A stretch of 64,000 bases of DNA from Nautilus pompilius (Eukaryota > Mollusca > Cephalopoda > Nautilida > Nautilidae): NCBI GenBank assembly GCA_018389105.1, contig JACATO010002142.1, positions 372,501-436,500 on the forward strand, written 5' to 3'. This document shows positions 1-11,505 of this stretch, piece after piece. A model generated the notes under the pieces. It made no database searches and was not told the DNA's origin. It saw only the letters and a program-made list of their open reading frames with translations. Made by a program: the position numbers and the translations under genes. Position 1 is the stretch's first letter; each line of letters begins with the position of its first letter.

Positions 1-68
1 TTATTATTATTATTATTATATTATTATTATTATTTATTATTATTATTGTTGTTGTTGTTATTATTGTT

Positions 69-140
<72 letters not shown>

Positions 141-155
141 TTATTATTATTATTA

Positions 156-204
<49 letters not shown>

Positions 205-292
205 GTGTTGTTGTTGTTGTTGTTTGTTGTTGTTGTTGTGTTGTTGTTGTTGTTGTGTTGTTGTTGTTGTTGTTGTTGTTGTTGTGTTGTTG

Positions 293-358
<66 letters not shown>

Positions 359-376
359 TTATTATTATTATTATTT
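1..376. repeat. (TTA)n / (TTG)n microsatellite
   Basis: Almost pure TTA triplets interrupted by a TTG block at about 205-298. The long open frames across it are low-complexity artefacts (poly-Leu, poly-Tyr, poly-Cys). Confidence 0.97.
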
Positions 377-3300
377 AGTGGGGTTTTTTAAAATAAAAAA
401 AAGAGCAGGGGAAAACATTTACGGAACGAAACGACACAGATTTGGGGGGGATTTTAGAGGGAAAAACTCGAAAGGACATTTTACCTGCTTTACTTCCAGC
501 TACGGGGAAACAGACGGCGTTTAGTTTTGTCCTGGAGGATAATATCCCGAGATTATTTTAGCATTCAGGACAAATCGGGGAAAGAAAAAAAAAAGGGCAG
601 GGGGGGGTGGGGGGTTGGTCAAATAGCCACGAGAAGAAAAATCTTTATTTAAATATCTCTACTTTATTCCAGTTACCGTTCGTCGTTCGATTTCACCTGC
701 TTTGATGGGAAGTAGACCTGCCGGTGTTCTCACGAAATCCCTAGGTTCGACGGCTATGCACAAATCCGACATTATCCTTTACCGTCTTCGTGAAGCGGTT
801 CGGATTTCTCTCGTAGTTCCTTCGGCCGGTGAGGGCATCCGCTTTATCGCTGAAGTGTCGCCGCCAGCAGATACATCGATCGGAGAAGCTGCTGCGACTA
901 CGAGCTGTTATTTTATCTCGGCTCCGAGCTACAGCCATCCACATACATCACTTTCGACGGAGATGCCAGTCGGTGGAATGTTTGCAGTTTCCATCGTCAC
1001 CAAGATAACAAATAGATAAACGAACAGGCAGGGAAGTGACACGCGACTCTTCCACTTGTCCGACGGATTATCTGCTTTTGTTATTTCTGGAGGTTCGGGT
1101 TTGGTTTTAATCTAATAAAGCGTAGGCTTAAATTACGTAAGAACGATTTTAATCCGACATCTGGCAACTTTCGAGGAATAAAGAACAATCGACCAATTAA
1201 CCCTGTGACTTTTAAATCTCGTTCTGAAGGAATAGTTTCCAACATCGAAATTCCAAATCTGTTCTTTCGCTGGACGGATCTTAATTTTCGTTTTATTCTT
1301 CGCTAATCGAATATTTCGATACCGTCGCCCTCTTCGACCCGGCCAACGGTTATGGCGAGGCAGGCTCCTGGTCGGCGGCCCCCCCCGCCATATCCGTCGT
1401 CTCTAATCTCAGTGGCGAGGAAGAGATGTTCCGTCCCGCACTGGCCGTCTATCCAGATCGTCGACTTGCACGGCAACCGTCTCTTACCGCTGACGCCGGA
1501 TTTACCGACAAGGTAACCACCACCCCTGGCGCATTCCCCAGCCGACACAGCATCTAGGTACAACCGGTAACCCGAAAGGCAGACGACTGCCACCACAAGG
1601 AGAGAGTTACAACACGTTCAGACAACCTGTCTGTTTGTCCAAGATCACCCCCCCCCCTCCACAGACGACCGCTTACTCGGCTCGGCTGGAAAATGGAGAT
1701 AATTCCACATCTTCCAAGAATGGCCATTGAATCACAAGTTTTAGTTGAAGAATATAATCATTTGAAATCAAAGAAAATCTGCTAAAACCTTCGAGTTCTC
1801 AAAATATATTAATAAATTATTGTATGTAGATGAATGTTTACTGTATGCTTTTATCTAAAGTAATCATAGAGGTAATCTTAATCTTCTCAGACTGACAAAG
1901 CCACTTACCTTTCCAATGCTTAAATCTCTTTCAGGTAACTGATGGTTACGGAACGTCGACGGCTCAACGAACCGTGTTGGTACTGAAGTAGTGATTACCT
2001 TCAAGAGACTTTCCCCATAAAGTTAGTATTGATTTCTTGATATCCTGATTATCAGAAACGCTTACTGAGGCTTATTAAGTCTTTGACGTGTAACTTCATT
2101 AGAAGGAAACTATACATCACGAACGAACGGTTTCAAGAAACATGGTCCCATATTAAACATTAAAAAAAAGGGGGGAGAAAAATAATTATTATTATTTTAC
2201 GTGTGAGCAAATAGTCGCTAAGGATCCTTGGATATGCAAATGCTGGCTATTTCGTTATATTCTTACAGTAGTCGATTGGTAGCTTGACTCGTTGATTTTT
2301 AATTAACTTTTTTTTATTAAGATAGATTCCGATCACTTCGGTCAAGGCGTCTGTGGAGGAAGCATTGAAAGGCTCAGAGAGTTGCAATGGTACAATGAGA
2401 ATAAGCTTTGAATTAAAGCAACACTGTTCCAACCTACACTGTGCGGCTACTAATTATGAACCGGTTTCTGTCTTTTCTTCGGATCGCAGTCTTTCCCTTT
2501 TTATGTCTGCTCTGCCGATGAAGAGCTGTTGCTAGCATCTAAATAGATTTCCTTAGACGGAGAGAGAAGAGGTTGAACAGGAGTATCGCTAAATACCCTC
2601 AGAGGAAAACCTCTGAAACTATTTCTATTCCCGACTGCTCGGTTATAACGATCGAACGGATTAATCTATATGAGTTAATCTTATATCCGTGTAAACAGTT
2701 CTTGTAAGGTGAGCTGCAATACACAAAAACAATACAAATACGTTTTAACGTTTGGTAAAGAAAAATAAGGAATAATTCGTTTAGGGCTTACGTAAGATGT
2801 ATATAACTCGTAGGCTTCCTGCCACTCTGCCTGTTTTACTGTGCGACACGTTCAGACGGTGAAAGGAAGTCAGTACACACCTCTTCCTGCCCCGGCGCTT
2901 TTAGAAACTGTCGAACAAACGTATTCCCGCGGCCAAAGGCCGTACCTCCGCCTCGCCGAGTTTCCAATAGTTTCACGCTGATCGATCAGAGTTACGCTAT
3001 TCGTTCCTAATCTCGTGTTACTAAGCAATTGGTGCTGGAGGCCGGTCGTGAATACGGCGTTTCCTTAGTATTTACTGCCACGAACGAAGACTACTGAATT
3101 CGTCCGGAGGGAAGGGCGGTGTCTTACCGGCCCGTGGGTGAGTGCTTCGCAGAAAATGGAGAAATCGGAACGTTTAGAGGAAAACAAACGAAAGAAGACC
3201 CCCCCCAAACACAAACACGGGAAACAAACCGGGACCATAAACGTCCGTGCCTTTATTTAAAAAAAAAAAAAAAAAGCATGTTGTCGTAAACGTGGAGCAT

Positions 3301-3500
3301 CCGGGCAAATTCTAAATGTTACAGAAACCTTTGAAATGTCTGCATCTTTGAATAGTGGAGGTTTCCTGGGAGCGTGCAGTGGCCGCCGGGCTACACCTGG
3401 CTTCTGGGAAAGATAAATCTTGAGTAAACAATTTCGCCTGAAATTCTTCATTTTTTAAACAAAGCAAAGCTTGTAAGTAGAAAAACAGAGTCCGCAACGA
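377..3500. other. Intergenic, no supported gene
   Basis: Mostly CpG-containing unique sequence with no recognisable protein. A GC-rich block at about 1320-1600 is open on the minus strand for 97 codons, starting at a non-ATG codon, but matches no family I know (see findings). Short homopolymers (A16 near 3260, C runs near 1380, 1650 and 3200) are the only repeats. Open frames at 702-1019 and 2247-2535 look random. Confidence 0.6.
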
Positions 3501-3520
3501 TACGGATTTGTGTCGATGAC

Positions 3521-3530
3521 AGTGTGTGTG

Positions 3531-3575
<45 letters not shown>

Positions 3576-3622
3576 ATCTCTGTGTGTGTGTGTGTGTGTG
3601 GTGTGTGTGTGTGTGCGTGTAT

Positions 3623-3659
<37 letters not shown>

Positions 3660-3660
3660 T
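3521..3660. repeat. (TG)n microsatellite with a repeated interruption
   Basis: TG dinucleotides interrupted twice by the same GCGTGTATCTC-type block, which suggests local duplication inside the tract. Open frames over it on both strands (poly-CV, poly-HT) are artefacts. Confidence 0.95.
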
Positions 3661-4120
3661 TACCTCTGCTGCTTTTGTTGCTTGTCCTCTTCTGGTGGCT
3701 GCCGTCTTGACAGATGTTCGGGAAACTGTTAGAACAACAACAACAGAAGAACGGTTTTACGGACGGGACGCTGTAGATGGGAGATGGTACAATGTCTTTG
3801 CTCCAGTGAGTATTGGGTTTGTAGTTAGGGCTGAAGATATAATTCGAGTCAGGGTCGACGTAAAGGATAAAGTTAGGGTTACAATTAACCTGAGAGGCAG
3901 GAAAGGTAATTTGAAGTCTATGATGAAGCGTGAAGGTTGTTAGGCTCAGGGTCCGTCTAAAGGAATTTTGTAGCCCCATGAATATAAAAAAGAGATTAAT
4001 ATAATTGGACCTTCTGTAATTGCTTTATGTATTTGTTTTCTAAATGCATGCATTTGAGATTACGATTTTATTATTCTTAGGTTAGAAAAATAAATTCATA
4101 ATAAAGCAAATGATCAGGTA

Positions 4121-4585
4121 TCACTCATTGGACTGCATCACTTCCCCCAGCCACGTGGTTTCCGTGTTTTGTAGCACGTCCAAAGACTTGATACCATTCT
4201 GGTAGAAGAGGCTTCTTAGTCTCTCTCTGCGAACCACAATTGCACCAATACTTGGTCGCTGATCCAAAGAGGCGAGAGTCAGATGGGGCGAGGATGTGGT
4301 AGGGTCACAATGTGCACTCCCAGTCAGAGTGTCGATGGTCGCCCCGAGCGCTGTGAGGTCTCGCACTGCCACAGTTCAGCTGCGGAACCCCCTCAGTGGC
4401 CCCGGCCCCGCTGGACCACCCCGGTCGATCTGCTGGTGTCCGGCCATCTTTAAGCCTGTCCACCATCCGCTCGTACGCTTTCCTTTGCGCCATACGGTTC
4501 CCTCCGTACTGCACCAACATTCTCCGGTGGGTTCCAGCTGGCACACCTGCAGATCGCCGGACCCCACCGACAACTGCGTGGCCAT
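4121..4585 (-). CDS. Possible GC-rich first exon(s), unidentified product
   Basis: A GC-rich block read on the minus strand. The ATG at 4585 is in CCATGG context and opens a frame that continues to 4376. Overlapping open frames at 4544-4305 and 4372-4121 could be joined by splicing. The last reads as plausible coding sequence with an Arg-rich segment containing RRERLRSLFYQ. Just upstream are a YY1-type motif and a near-perfect RFX X-box, the usual layout of a cilia-gene promoter. No domain is recognised, and the frame switches could equally mean a decayed copy. The strand is inferred from the ATG and promoter geometry. Confidence 0.25.
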
Positions 4586-4606
4586 GGCGCTCGCTAGGGG
4601 CCTGAA

Positions 4607-4655
4607 CAAGATGGCAGCGTGATCGAGTATTCGTACAGCAGCGTTGCTTGGCAAC
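4607..4655 (-). promoter_or_regulatory. Candidate promoter: RFX X-box plus YY1-like site
   Basis: GTTGCTTGGCAAC at 4643-4655 matches the RFX X-box (GTNRCC N0-3 RGYAAC) with a perfect right half-site and one mismatch on the left. CAAGATGGCAGC at 4607-4618 resembles a YY1 initiator site. The minus-strand ATG lies about 60 bp downstream. Confidence 0.4.
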
Positions 4656-4706
4656 GAGTAGAAAGCCCTGGTGTAAATATTGCCTTTACTTTCTGACCCC
4701 CCTCGT

Positions 4707-4719
4707 ATTATTATTATTA

Positions 4720-4757
<38 letters not shown>

Positions 4758-4777
4758 TATTATTATTATTATTATTT
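4707..4777. repeat. (TTA)n microsatellite
   Basis: Imperfect TTA triplets, the same unit as the tract at the left edge of the window. Confidence 0.95.
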
Positions 4778-5477
4778 AGTAGACATCATTTTCGTCGGGG
4801 AAAATTAATAATTTTTTTTTCTGCTGATGTTTTCCGGTTCAAATATCAAAATGTCAAATTAAAACTCTTTTTTTTTTAAAGTAAAGATATATTTTCTAGA
4901 ACCAATTTCTCTGTCGAAGAAAATCTTCCCGTTGTAGTGAACATGAGAGTTATAGTATACAAGAACAATTTTGACAGGAGTATCTGTTTACAAGTTTGAT
5001 AGCTGACTCCGGTATTGATGATCAAAATAATTGTGTAAAACAGCCAATGCGAGTAACTTCCTCACTTTTTTCTTCGCAGACAAAATAACCTGGTAGAAAA
5101 TCTCGTATTGTTTTTTTTTTTATGAAATCAACCAAACAAACGTGTTCATGCCTGAGTGAATGTACTGGGTACGTTTGTAAACTACATTAGTTCTATTGGT
5201 AATTAACAAGAATCGATGCTATTAAGGATTTTGGTAGTTTTGATTTAACCTCAGTATGGCATTTCGGAAGCATTCACACCCCACTGGCCTTCAGATGTGT
5301 ATTACTCAGGACAGGTTGAGCCTTAGGGGCTGCGACGCATAAGACTTTTTTTTTTTTTTTTTGGTCAATATAACAGTTCGCAACAAGAAATCCGTATCGC
5401 CCTGATCCAATGTGTTTCTCATTACGAGTGGATTTAATACATAAGCATCCTCCAGTTGGACACGGGTACTAGCGATT

Positions 5478-6586
5478 CTAGGTGATACGGGAAAGGGTTA
5501 AAACTGACGTGGTACACGGAGGATTAGAGCAGATCCTACGAAACTGGTTTAGGAATTTCCGCAGACTCGGCTCGCTAAAGTTTTCAAAAGAAAACCGTAA
5601 CGTCTCGTCGGAGAAGACCAGGACTAGCGGATTGACGATGGGCGAGACGCTGAAGTGGAAATACACTATGAATCGTTTGGCAGAGGCGCTTTCGTGTCTA
5701 TATGTGAAAGCGAATGGCATTCAGGTGGCCCAATACACCAGTGTGATGTAGGTACGATCCGAAACGTAGATTTCGTTCTCGTGGCGGAAAAACCCCGAGC
5801 CGGTACTAACTGGTGCGTTTTTGATCCGTCGCTGATGGTTCAGGGTCGTAACGAGGATTTTTAGGTTGGGGCAAACGGGGGTCGTTAGGACGATGAAGAT
5901 GTGGACACCTGGTACTGCGTTAAAAAAATGGCCATGTTTGGGTTGATTGTTCGCGGACTACAAACCAACACGATAATCTTACCTGCATGAATACCGTGAG
6001 TTCATAGAAGGCAAAAAAAAAACAACAGAAAGTAAGTAAACAACCAAATATACAAGAGAAATGGCGAGAACATTAAAGGCGCATCTACCGTTGGAGAGAA
6101 TTTTGGCGTGTCGGCATGGCTTCATTATGTAGACGTATTTTTCGATAGAAAGCAGCGTCAGGATTTCGGTTGAGTAGAAAGCAACGAAGAAACCCGAACT
6201 GAGAGATTGAAAGTAGCAGGTAGCTGTCGTCTGTTTGTATGTGCCGCTGGACAAGATGACCAGAGCCTGGACGTTAAACTTGCTGACGGCTAAGAGCTCG
6301 ATCAGAAGGTAGACGGATATGAAATAAACAGACGGCTCACGAGTAGCTCTTGAGACCGGAATCGCAATCAATCGATGGCGTAGGCTCCGAGCAAGGTCAG
6401 TATCAAGAATGTCCTCTGGGAGTGGTTTCCAGCGATGTTGGTGTCCATAGGAAGCATCGCATTTGTAAGGTTTGTGCTTCTATCCATGAATGAAATATCG
6501 TCACTGTCGCTTTCGGTGCTACTTATTGACGTAGTGTGTCGTGTAAGGCGGAATTCAGGGCTGATTCTCTTCACCCTGTTACTCAT
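5478..6586 (-). pseudogene. Rhodopsin-class GPCR pseudogene
   Basis: Three minus-strand frames together spell a seven-helix receptor closely related to the intact one at 14732-15760. An N-terminus plus TM1 (ending LTLLGAYAID) runs to a TGA at about 6368. TM2 to TM4, with EKY in place of DRY, occupies about 6360-5979. A TM5/third-loop segment (about 5915-5722) contains LTTPV and VYWAT, parallel to LTTPV and VYWGTW in the intact paralogue, and then hits a stop. TM7 with SPIVNPLVL follows to 5478. At least one stop and two frame changes separate the parts, so it cannot make a full receptor without extraordinary splicing. Region order is preserved, so this is decay in place and not rearrangement. 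Confidence 0.85.
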
Positions 6587-6734
6587 AACAGGATTACTTT
6601 ACCCGTGAATATGGGGTTTCTACTGAAAATTTAGAGAAAAATAATAAATTGTATAGTTTCAAAAGTTAGCGATAATTATGAATGCATAGAAAACAAAATT
6701 GACCAAAAACATAAAAGCTGTAATATACATGGCT

Positions 6735-6905
6735 GGACGGTGATCCAATGGTTGCCCTAATGCATTGCTACGGTCGAAAGACGGGCTCAGTTTGGAAATA
6801 ATTCCAATCGTTTTGTTTTCACTCTTCTTCACCAACCGATCGCGTGGGTTTCCTTCGGGCCCTCTCGTTGCCTCCCACATATGAAAATTGAAGGGTTCTA
6901 GTAGG
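6735..6905 (+). repeat. tRNA-derived SINE relic (copy 1)
   Basis: Shares the SINE core seen at 21780-21870: CACCA, then CGCGTGGGTTTCC, a GGC/TCTC stretch, CCTCCCACA and ATGAAA. A degraded tRNA-like head lies at about 6735-6800 (GTGATCCAATGGTTGCCCTAATGC). Both diagnostic blocks occur in the same order as in the other two copies. Confidence 0.6.
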
Positions 6906-9019
6906 GTCTTTCTATAGGTTTGCTCCTGGGAAGAGGACTGCCGTGCCGTTCATCAACACCTGGTGTGGAAAGATTATGGGAGCCAACTACGCGAGAATAA
7001 TTTTTCTCTGGTCTATCTTGAATCATGGATGAAGACTCAGGATTGTCGACTCCCGGATCACGGATGTCATGGGAAATGATAATTATGATATAATTATGGA
7101 AATTAAAAGATAATAAATGCAAAGAAAGGCCAGCCACTAACTAGGCAGTGTCCAGCCTTTAATTTTTTTTTCTGAAGAAAGTTATACATCGATGGCCAAG
7201 ATTATCACATCTCCCAAAATGATTCTGGTTATGATAAATAGAAAGTTCATCCACATCCAGAAATGACTGTGGGGAGGGAAGTAGAGAGAGAGAGAGAGAT
7301 GACGTCAGTACGGAAAGAGAGAGAGAGACACACACACGCGCGCGCGCTGGTCGATACCTATACTTTGCAGCTTATGTATCAGTTTAAATCACCGGTAAAC
7401 GTTGTGAGAACAATAGGAAAGGACAAACTGCAGTATATACAAAAATTCCGCACACCAAAATTGATACTAATTTTCACGACTCTCACATTTATCAAAGGAA
7501 AATCGTTGACCGTTTGAACCATCAGTTTCTGGGGGAAAAAAATTAGGCATTTTGCCCTTTTATGTGGACTTAGATTTGGGAGGAGAAGGAGGAGAGAGAG
7601 AGAGAAGTCATCAGTAATTGTTTTGCCGCTGGGAACAGGATTACATTTCGTTTGCGCTCGTCGGAATCTGTGTGGCTTTATCGGTTTTTCCGTAAAATTT
7701 TTTCTAATCGTTTACTTAAAAAAAAAATAAAACAGATTTTAGACCAAAAGCATAAAGGAAATCAGTCCTAATATCTCCAACTACGAAGAAAACTTTTGTA
7801 ATAAAGTCAGAACCACACATTCATTCCTGTATCGAAACTTGGAAGAGATCGCTGCTGGAAATGCCTTTGATTGGGTTTGAGATTCTCATCTACGTGTTAC
7901 GCAATGGTATGAAATATATTCTATCAAGAAGACTACAGTGGCTGCCACCAGAGGGAGACAAAGTGACAGACTTTCCGTTTTCTACATCGGCCTGTAATGT
8001 TTTGTTGGTTTAACTCTCTACTTCTCGCTTCGATGAAACTCGGGCAATCGATTGGTAATAAATTTATTAAAATAATAGACACTGAAACAACAAAGCAAAT
8101 AATTTTTTTTTAAATCAAAGAAATTAAATATTAACGAAAAAATAAACAGAATCGGCGAAAGATTTTGAGTAGAGCTCCATCTACTGGAAAAAAAAGAAAC
8201 GCTTCCGTAAATCAGTTTATAAAAAAGCTTTTTATAAATTACATAAGACAAATTTTACGTTTCCATATCTAAGAGGCCAAGAAAGATTTACGAAGTGATT
8301 GTAACTGAATGGTCTTTGAAATGAAACTATAAAATGGCACCATTTTTTTTTCTAAGTTTAAAATCTGAATTTGCAATATCAGGGTGAAAGGCACCGGTTT
8401 GTTAGATTACGATACCTTTTATAAGCAGCTAAGAAATGCACCATACATAATATCGGTGTACTTACTACCAGCTTCCCTTGCTGAGCTCGGGACACAGAAC
8501 AAAGACTTGTAGGTGACTTATTTCTGATCTACTGGCTCTCAATATGTTTATGACGACCTTTCCAGACGCCTTTTGCTACCGCGTAAGAGAAGACAATGAT
8601 TTTCCAACATCAAAGCAGGGATAATTTAGAAGTAAACTTTTAGCTAAATGGATTTTTTTTTTTTTTTCGTCTAAAGGCTATTACTACATTTTGTATCCAT
8701 ACACTATAAGCATCGATTACTTTGTGGCTATTATTTTGCAATTTTCTTTTAAATATTTTGCTAGTGTACACAAAAACTTTGTCTTCGGCTAAAAGTCTAC
8801 CATCAAAGGACTGCTGCTGCTTTCGTTGTTCGGGATCAGGGTATTTACGGTTGCTTAAGTTAGTTCGCGATAGCTTCTCTTATGAGGGTTTCACATGCAG
8901 GTGGCTACCGTCGAGTTTAAACTAATGAGGACTTAAAAGTGCGTTACCACACTCTTTCTATTGGTTCACTGTCCAAATTAAATGCATCTTGATATATGAT
9001 TAGTAATTATTTGTAAATA
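6906..9019. other. Intergenic, no supported gene
   Basis: Contains short GA and CA/CG microsatellites at about 7281-7348 and 7590-7605 and several A/T homopolymers. Open frames here are short and unrecognisable. Confidence 0.6.
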
Positions 9020-9690
9020 TACAGGGTAGCCCATAGTGCGGCTTCCCTTGAATCCATCATCGCCTGTACTGTATCACGCCGAATGGAAATGTCGTTTTTA
9101 CACGTATCCCCACTGACAAAGAACCGAATGTACCAGGTGTCTGCTTCTGAGAAATAATTCTGCCCCGAGAAATCGCGAGGCTATTTTCCTTTTTTTTTCT
9201 TTCTTGGATGGCGCTGTAACAAAGGCCGATCGTCCGCCGAAAGATAATGTCGTCTTGCTGTGCTGATAACCTCTGTATGATTTGGAGAAATGTCGCGGTA
9301 GCGAGAGAGCGCACCAGAATCACCCTCACTTGGTTGTGCATCGTTTTTAGATCCGACGTTCGAGGACAGACGATCAGACCGGTCTTTCCAAAGTGGTGGT
9401 GGTGGTGTGTGTGTGTCATCCAATAAAGAATCTGACCGCGTGATATAGCCGGTCTTAAAGCACTCATTGTTCGAAACGCCGACAAGCGGAAAACAGTTCG
9501 TTTCTCGACACCCGGATACTGCCAACGCTGTCTCAATACAATTAGCGCGCAGTCTAAACATCTGCACTGAACTCCCTTGTACAATCTACATACTTTTAAT
9601 AAGTTCTATCCATAATACTTGTTTTTTTAATAATATGTTTTTATTCGTGCTTTCATTTATTCGGGAAACAGATTTATTGGTCACCCTGTA
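9020..9690 (-). mobile_element. Decayed Tc1/mariner (IS630)-like element, tentative
   Basis: The ends form an inverted repeat: TACAGGGTAGCCCAT at the left and the complement of TACAGGGTGACCAAT at the right. This type of terminus is common in mariner-family transposons. A 175-codon minus-strand open frame inside has a segment (RLSAFRTMSALRP) resembling the second DNA-binding helix region of these transposases. No catalytic DDE/D motif is visible, and 670 bp is about half the usual length, so this would be a non-autonomous remnant. Confidence 0.4.
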
Positions 9691-9871
9691 TTGCATGCAA
9701 GACTAAAATAATATCATACGAGTTTAGTCAGACACTGACCGTACAAGGATTACAGCGATAGTTCGCGCTTTATCGTTGGTGATACAAGTATGAATTCAAC
9801 CTGCCTTTCGAGATCTCTTCCTGCTGACACGACACGAAAACTGTCCTCGTGGTAGGCCTATTTTCGTTTTG

Positions 9872-10420
9872 CGATTGGTGCTGTATATTCTGTTGGTTCT
9901 GCGAGCAGCCCTGGCTGGTCTTGAACCCTCGACCGAATGCCAAGTCTTTGTGTACTGACGGCGCAGGCTAAAGCGTTGGTCAAAATCTATACCAGTAATC
10001 TAGCAGCCAACTTAGTCGTCGCATGTTCATAACCAGCTCGGGCCACGTGTTTAATCTGAAAAACGATTGGTGCTGTATATTCTGTTGGTTCTGCGAGCAG
10101 CCCTGGCTGGTCTTGAACCCTCGACCGAATGCCAAGTCTTTGTGTACTGACGGCGCAGGCTAAAGCGTTGGTCAAAATCTATACCAGTAATCTAGCAGCC
10201 AACTTAGTCGTCGCATGTTCATAACCAGCTCGGGCCACGTGTTTAATCTGAAAAACGATTGGTGCTGTATATTCTGTTGGTTCTGCGAGCAGCCCTGGCT
10301 GGTCTTGAACCCTCGACCGAATGCCAAGTCTTTGTGTACTGACGGCGCAGGCTAAAGCGTTGGTCAAAATCTATACCAGTAATCTAGCAGCCAACTTAGT
10401 CGTCGCATGTTCATAACCAG
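9872..10420 (-). repeat. 192-bp tandem array (2.86 identical copies) of a tRNA/SINE-like unit
   Basis: Copies start at 9872, 10064 and 10256. I found no difference between them by eye, and the third stops after 165 bp. Read on the minus strand, each unit contains a pol III B-box-like GGGTTCAAGACC and, upstream, an A-box-like TTAGCCTGCGCC, so the unit is probably a tRNA-derived SINE fragment. The identical 62-codon open frames it contains are artefacts. Confidence 0.9.
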
Positions 10421-10830
10421 TTAGTTTTTATGCAATAGCTTTTAGCCAAAGTTTTAGATATACATATTATTTATTAATAGATAACAAAGGCTACTTTTAA
10501 TTCCCGGTGTAACCAACGTACACACGTCCGTCAGGATTAATTAAAAGACGAGACTGACGTCCAACTTTCAGAAAAAATCACAGTTCTAAGTAAAGAAACC
10601 CCCCGCTGCCGGAACACGATACCCCTGCCCAACCAGCCCCTAAGGTAGATCGCTCTAGCCCAGTTAACAGAGATTTTAACCACCTGTGGTTTATGCGAGA
10701 TGGAAAGACCGTCCCCGGGGAACTTTGCGCCTTTTCGTGGATGATGACAACCCTAGCTTATCAACTCCAAAGAAAGAAGACAAACTCAAAAACTATTTTG
10801 ACCGACGTTCAAAGCAACGATTGAGATAAG
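10421..10830. other. Intergenic, nothing recognised
   Basis: Unique sequence between the tandem array and a CpG-rich promoter-like patch. Confidence 0.5.
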
Positions 10831-10942
10831 CGTAGTGTCACGTGGCGACCGGCTCGGCCATCTTGAAGCTACCCGGCACGTGAGCGGGACTCGCAATACC
10901 GCGCTGCGCAGGTGAAAGGACGGCCTTCACGAATCTGGTACA
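10831..10942 (+). promoter_or_regulatory. CpG-rich promoter-like patch with two E-boxes
   Basis: Two CACGTG palindromes, at about 10838 (context GTCACGTGGC) and about 10877, flank a GGCCATCTTGAAG segment, which is a YY1-like motif on the opposite strand. The patch is CpG-rich and ends at an ATGGCG at 10943. Together this looks like a plus-strand core promoter. Confidence 0.4.
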
Positions 10943-11146
10943 ATGGCGTCTCGTCGTTGTAGGTGCTCAGAATTGCTTAAGGTGACTTGCTTCAAAGTAA
11001 AAAAAAAAAAAATTATAAAAGGGGTTGAGCTCAAATCGGAGAAACGTTCAAGTGGAGGGGGAGGGCTGAGAGGCGGCCCTGACTTAGGACCCTGTCCGAC
11101 GTCCCCCCCCCCCGCCGCCACCATGGCCTCGCACACCTCGCTGTAG
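10943..11146 (+). CDS. Possible short upstream ORF or first exon, unidentified
   Basis: ATGGCGTCTCG at 10943 opens 67 codons that end at 11146. It may instead be a 13-codon first exon ending AAG before GTGACT at 10982, a plausible splice donor. The frame contains a poly-Lys and a Gly/Pro-rich stretch and no recognised domain. A second in-frame ATG at 11123 sits in the textbook Kozak context GCCGCCACCATGG but is followed by only seven codons. This segment could be the 5' leader of the OTU gene downstream. I could not find a phase-compatible acceptor that proves it. Confidence 0.25.
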   Translation: MASRRCRCSELLKVTCFKVKKKKIIKGVELKSEKRSSGGGGLRGGPDLGPCPTSPPPAATMASHTSL

Positions 11147-11505
11147 ATTCTACCGTGGCTGCTACTGAACGGGAGCAGGAAACCATATATGACCTTTAAT
11201 CACAACGGTCGCCACGACGTAGGTGACTGTGAGTCGACGGGCTGTACAACTTCCGGGTGGAGTCTCGGTGCTTCGAGATTACCCGGTTGATGTGTTCCGA
11301 TGCTTGGCCGGTGTCGTCTGCGACGCTACTTAGCCCCCCCCCAAAAAAACTGAGTCGTTTTCTGTGACGTAATAAAGGTACGCAAGCGCGCGCGCGCGCA
11401 TTATTTTTGTATTGGAAAGAAAATGTAACAGTTGGTAAGCATCTGCATATTTCGCGTTTCGGACCTTCCACAAACTGGAAGAGAGCAGGTTGCTTAGTCC
11501 TACCG

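Noticed and set aside
46-524. Long open frames of poly-Leu/Tyr/Cys
   Set aside because: Pure translation of a TTA/TTG microsatellite.
702-1019. 105-codon plus-strand frame
   Set aside because: No family resemblance; the opposite strand is also open, as expected of GC-richer random sequence.
3455-3979. 174-codon minus-strand frame with His/Thr run
   Set aside because: Dominated by the TG repeat; the remaining residues show no domain and there is no splice or promoter support.
9987-10367. Two identical 62-codon proteins
   Set aside because: They are the same repeat unit translated twice; the sequence is a tRNA-like repeat.
9872-10420. CRISPR-like array
   Set aside because: The 192-bp copies abut directly with no spacers, and the genome is eukaryotic.
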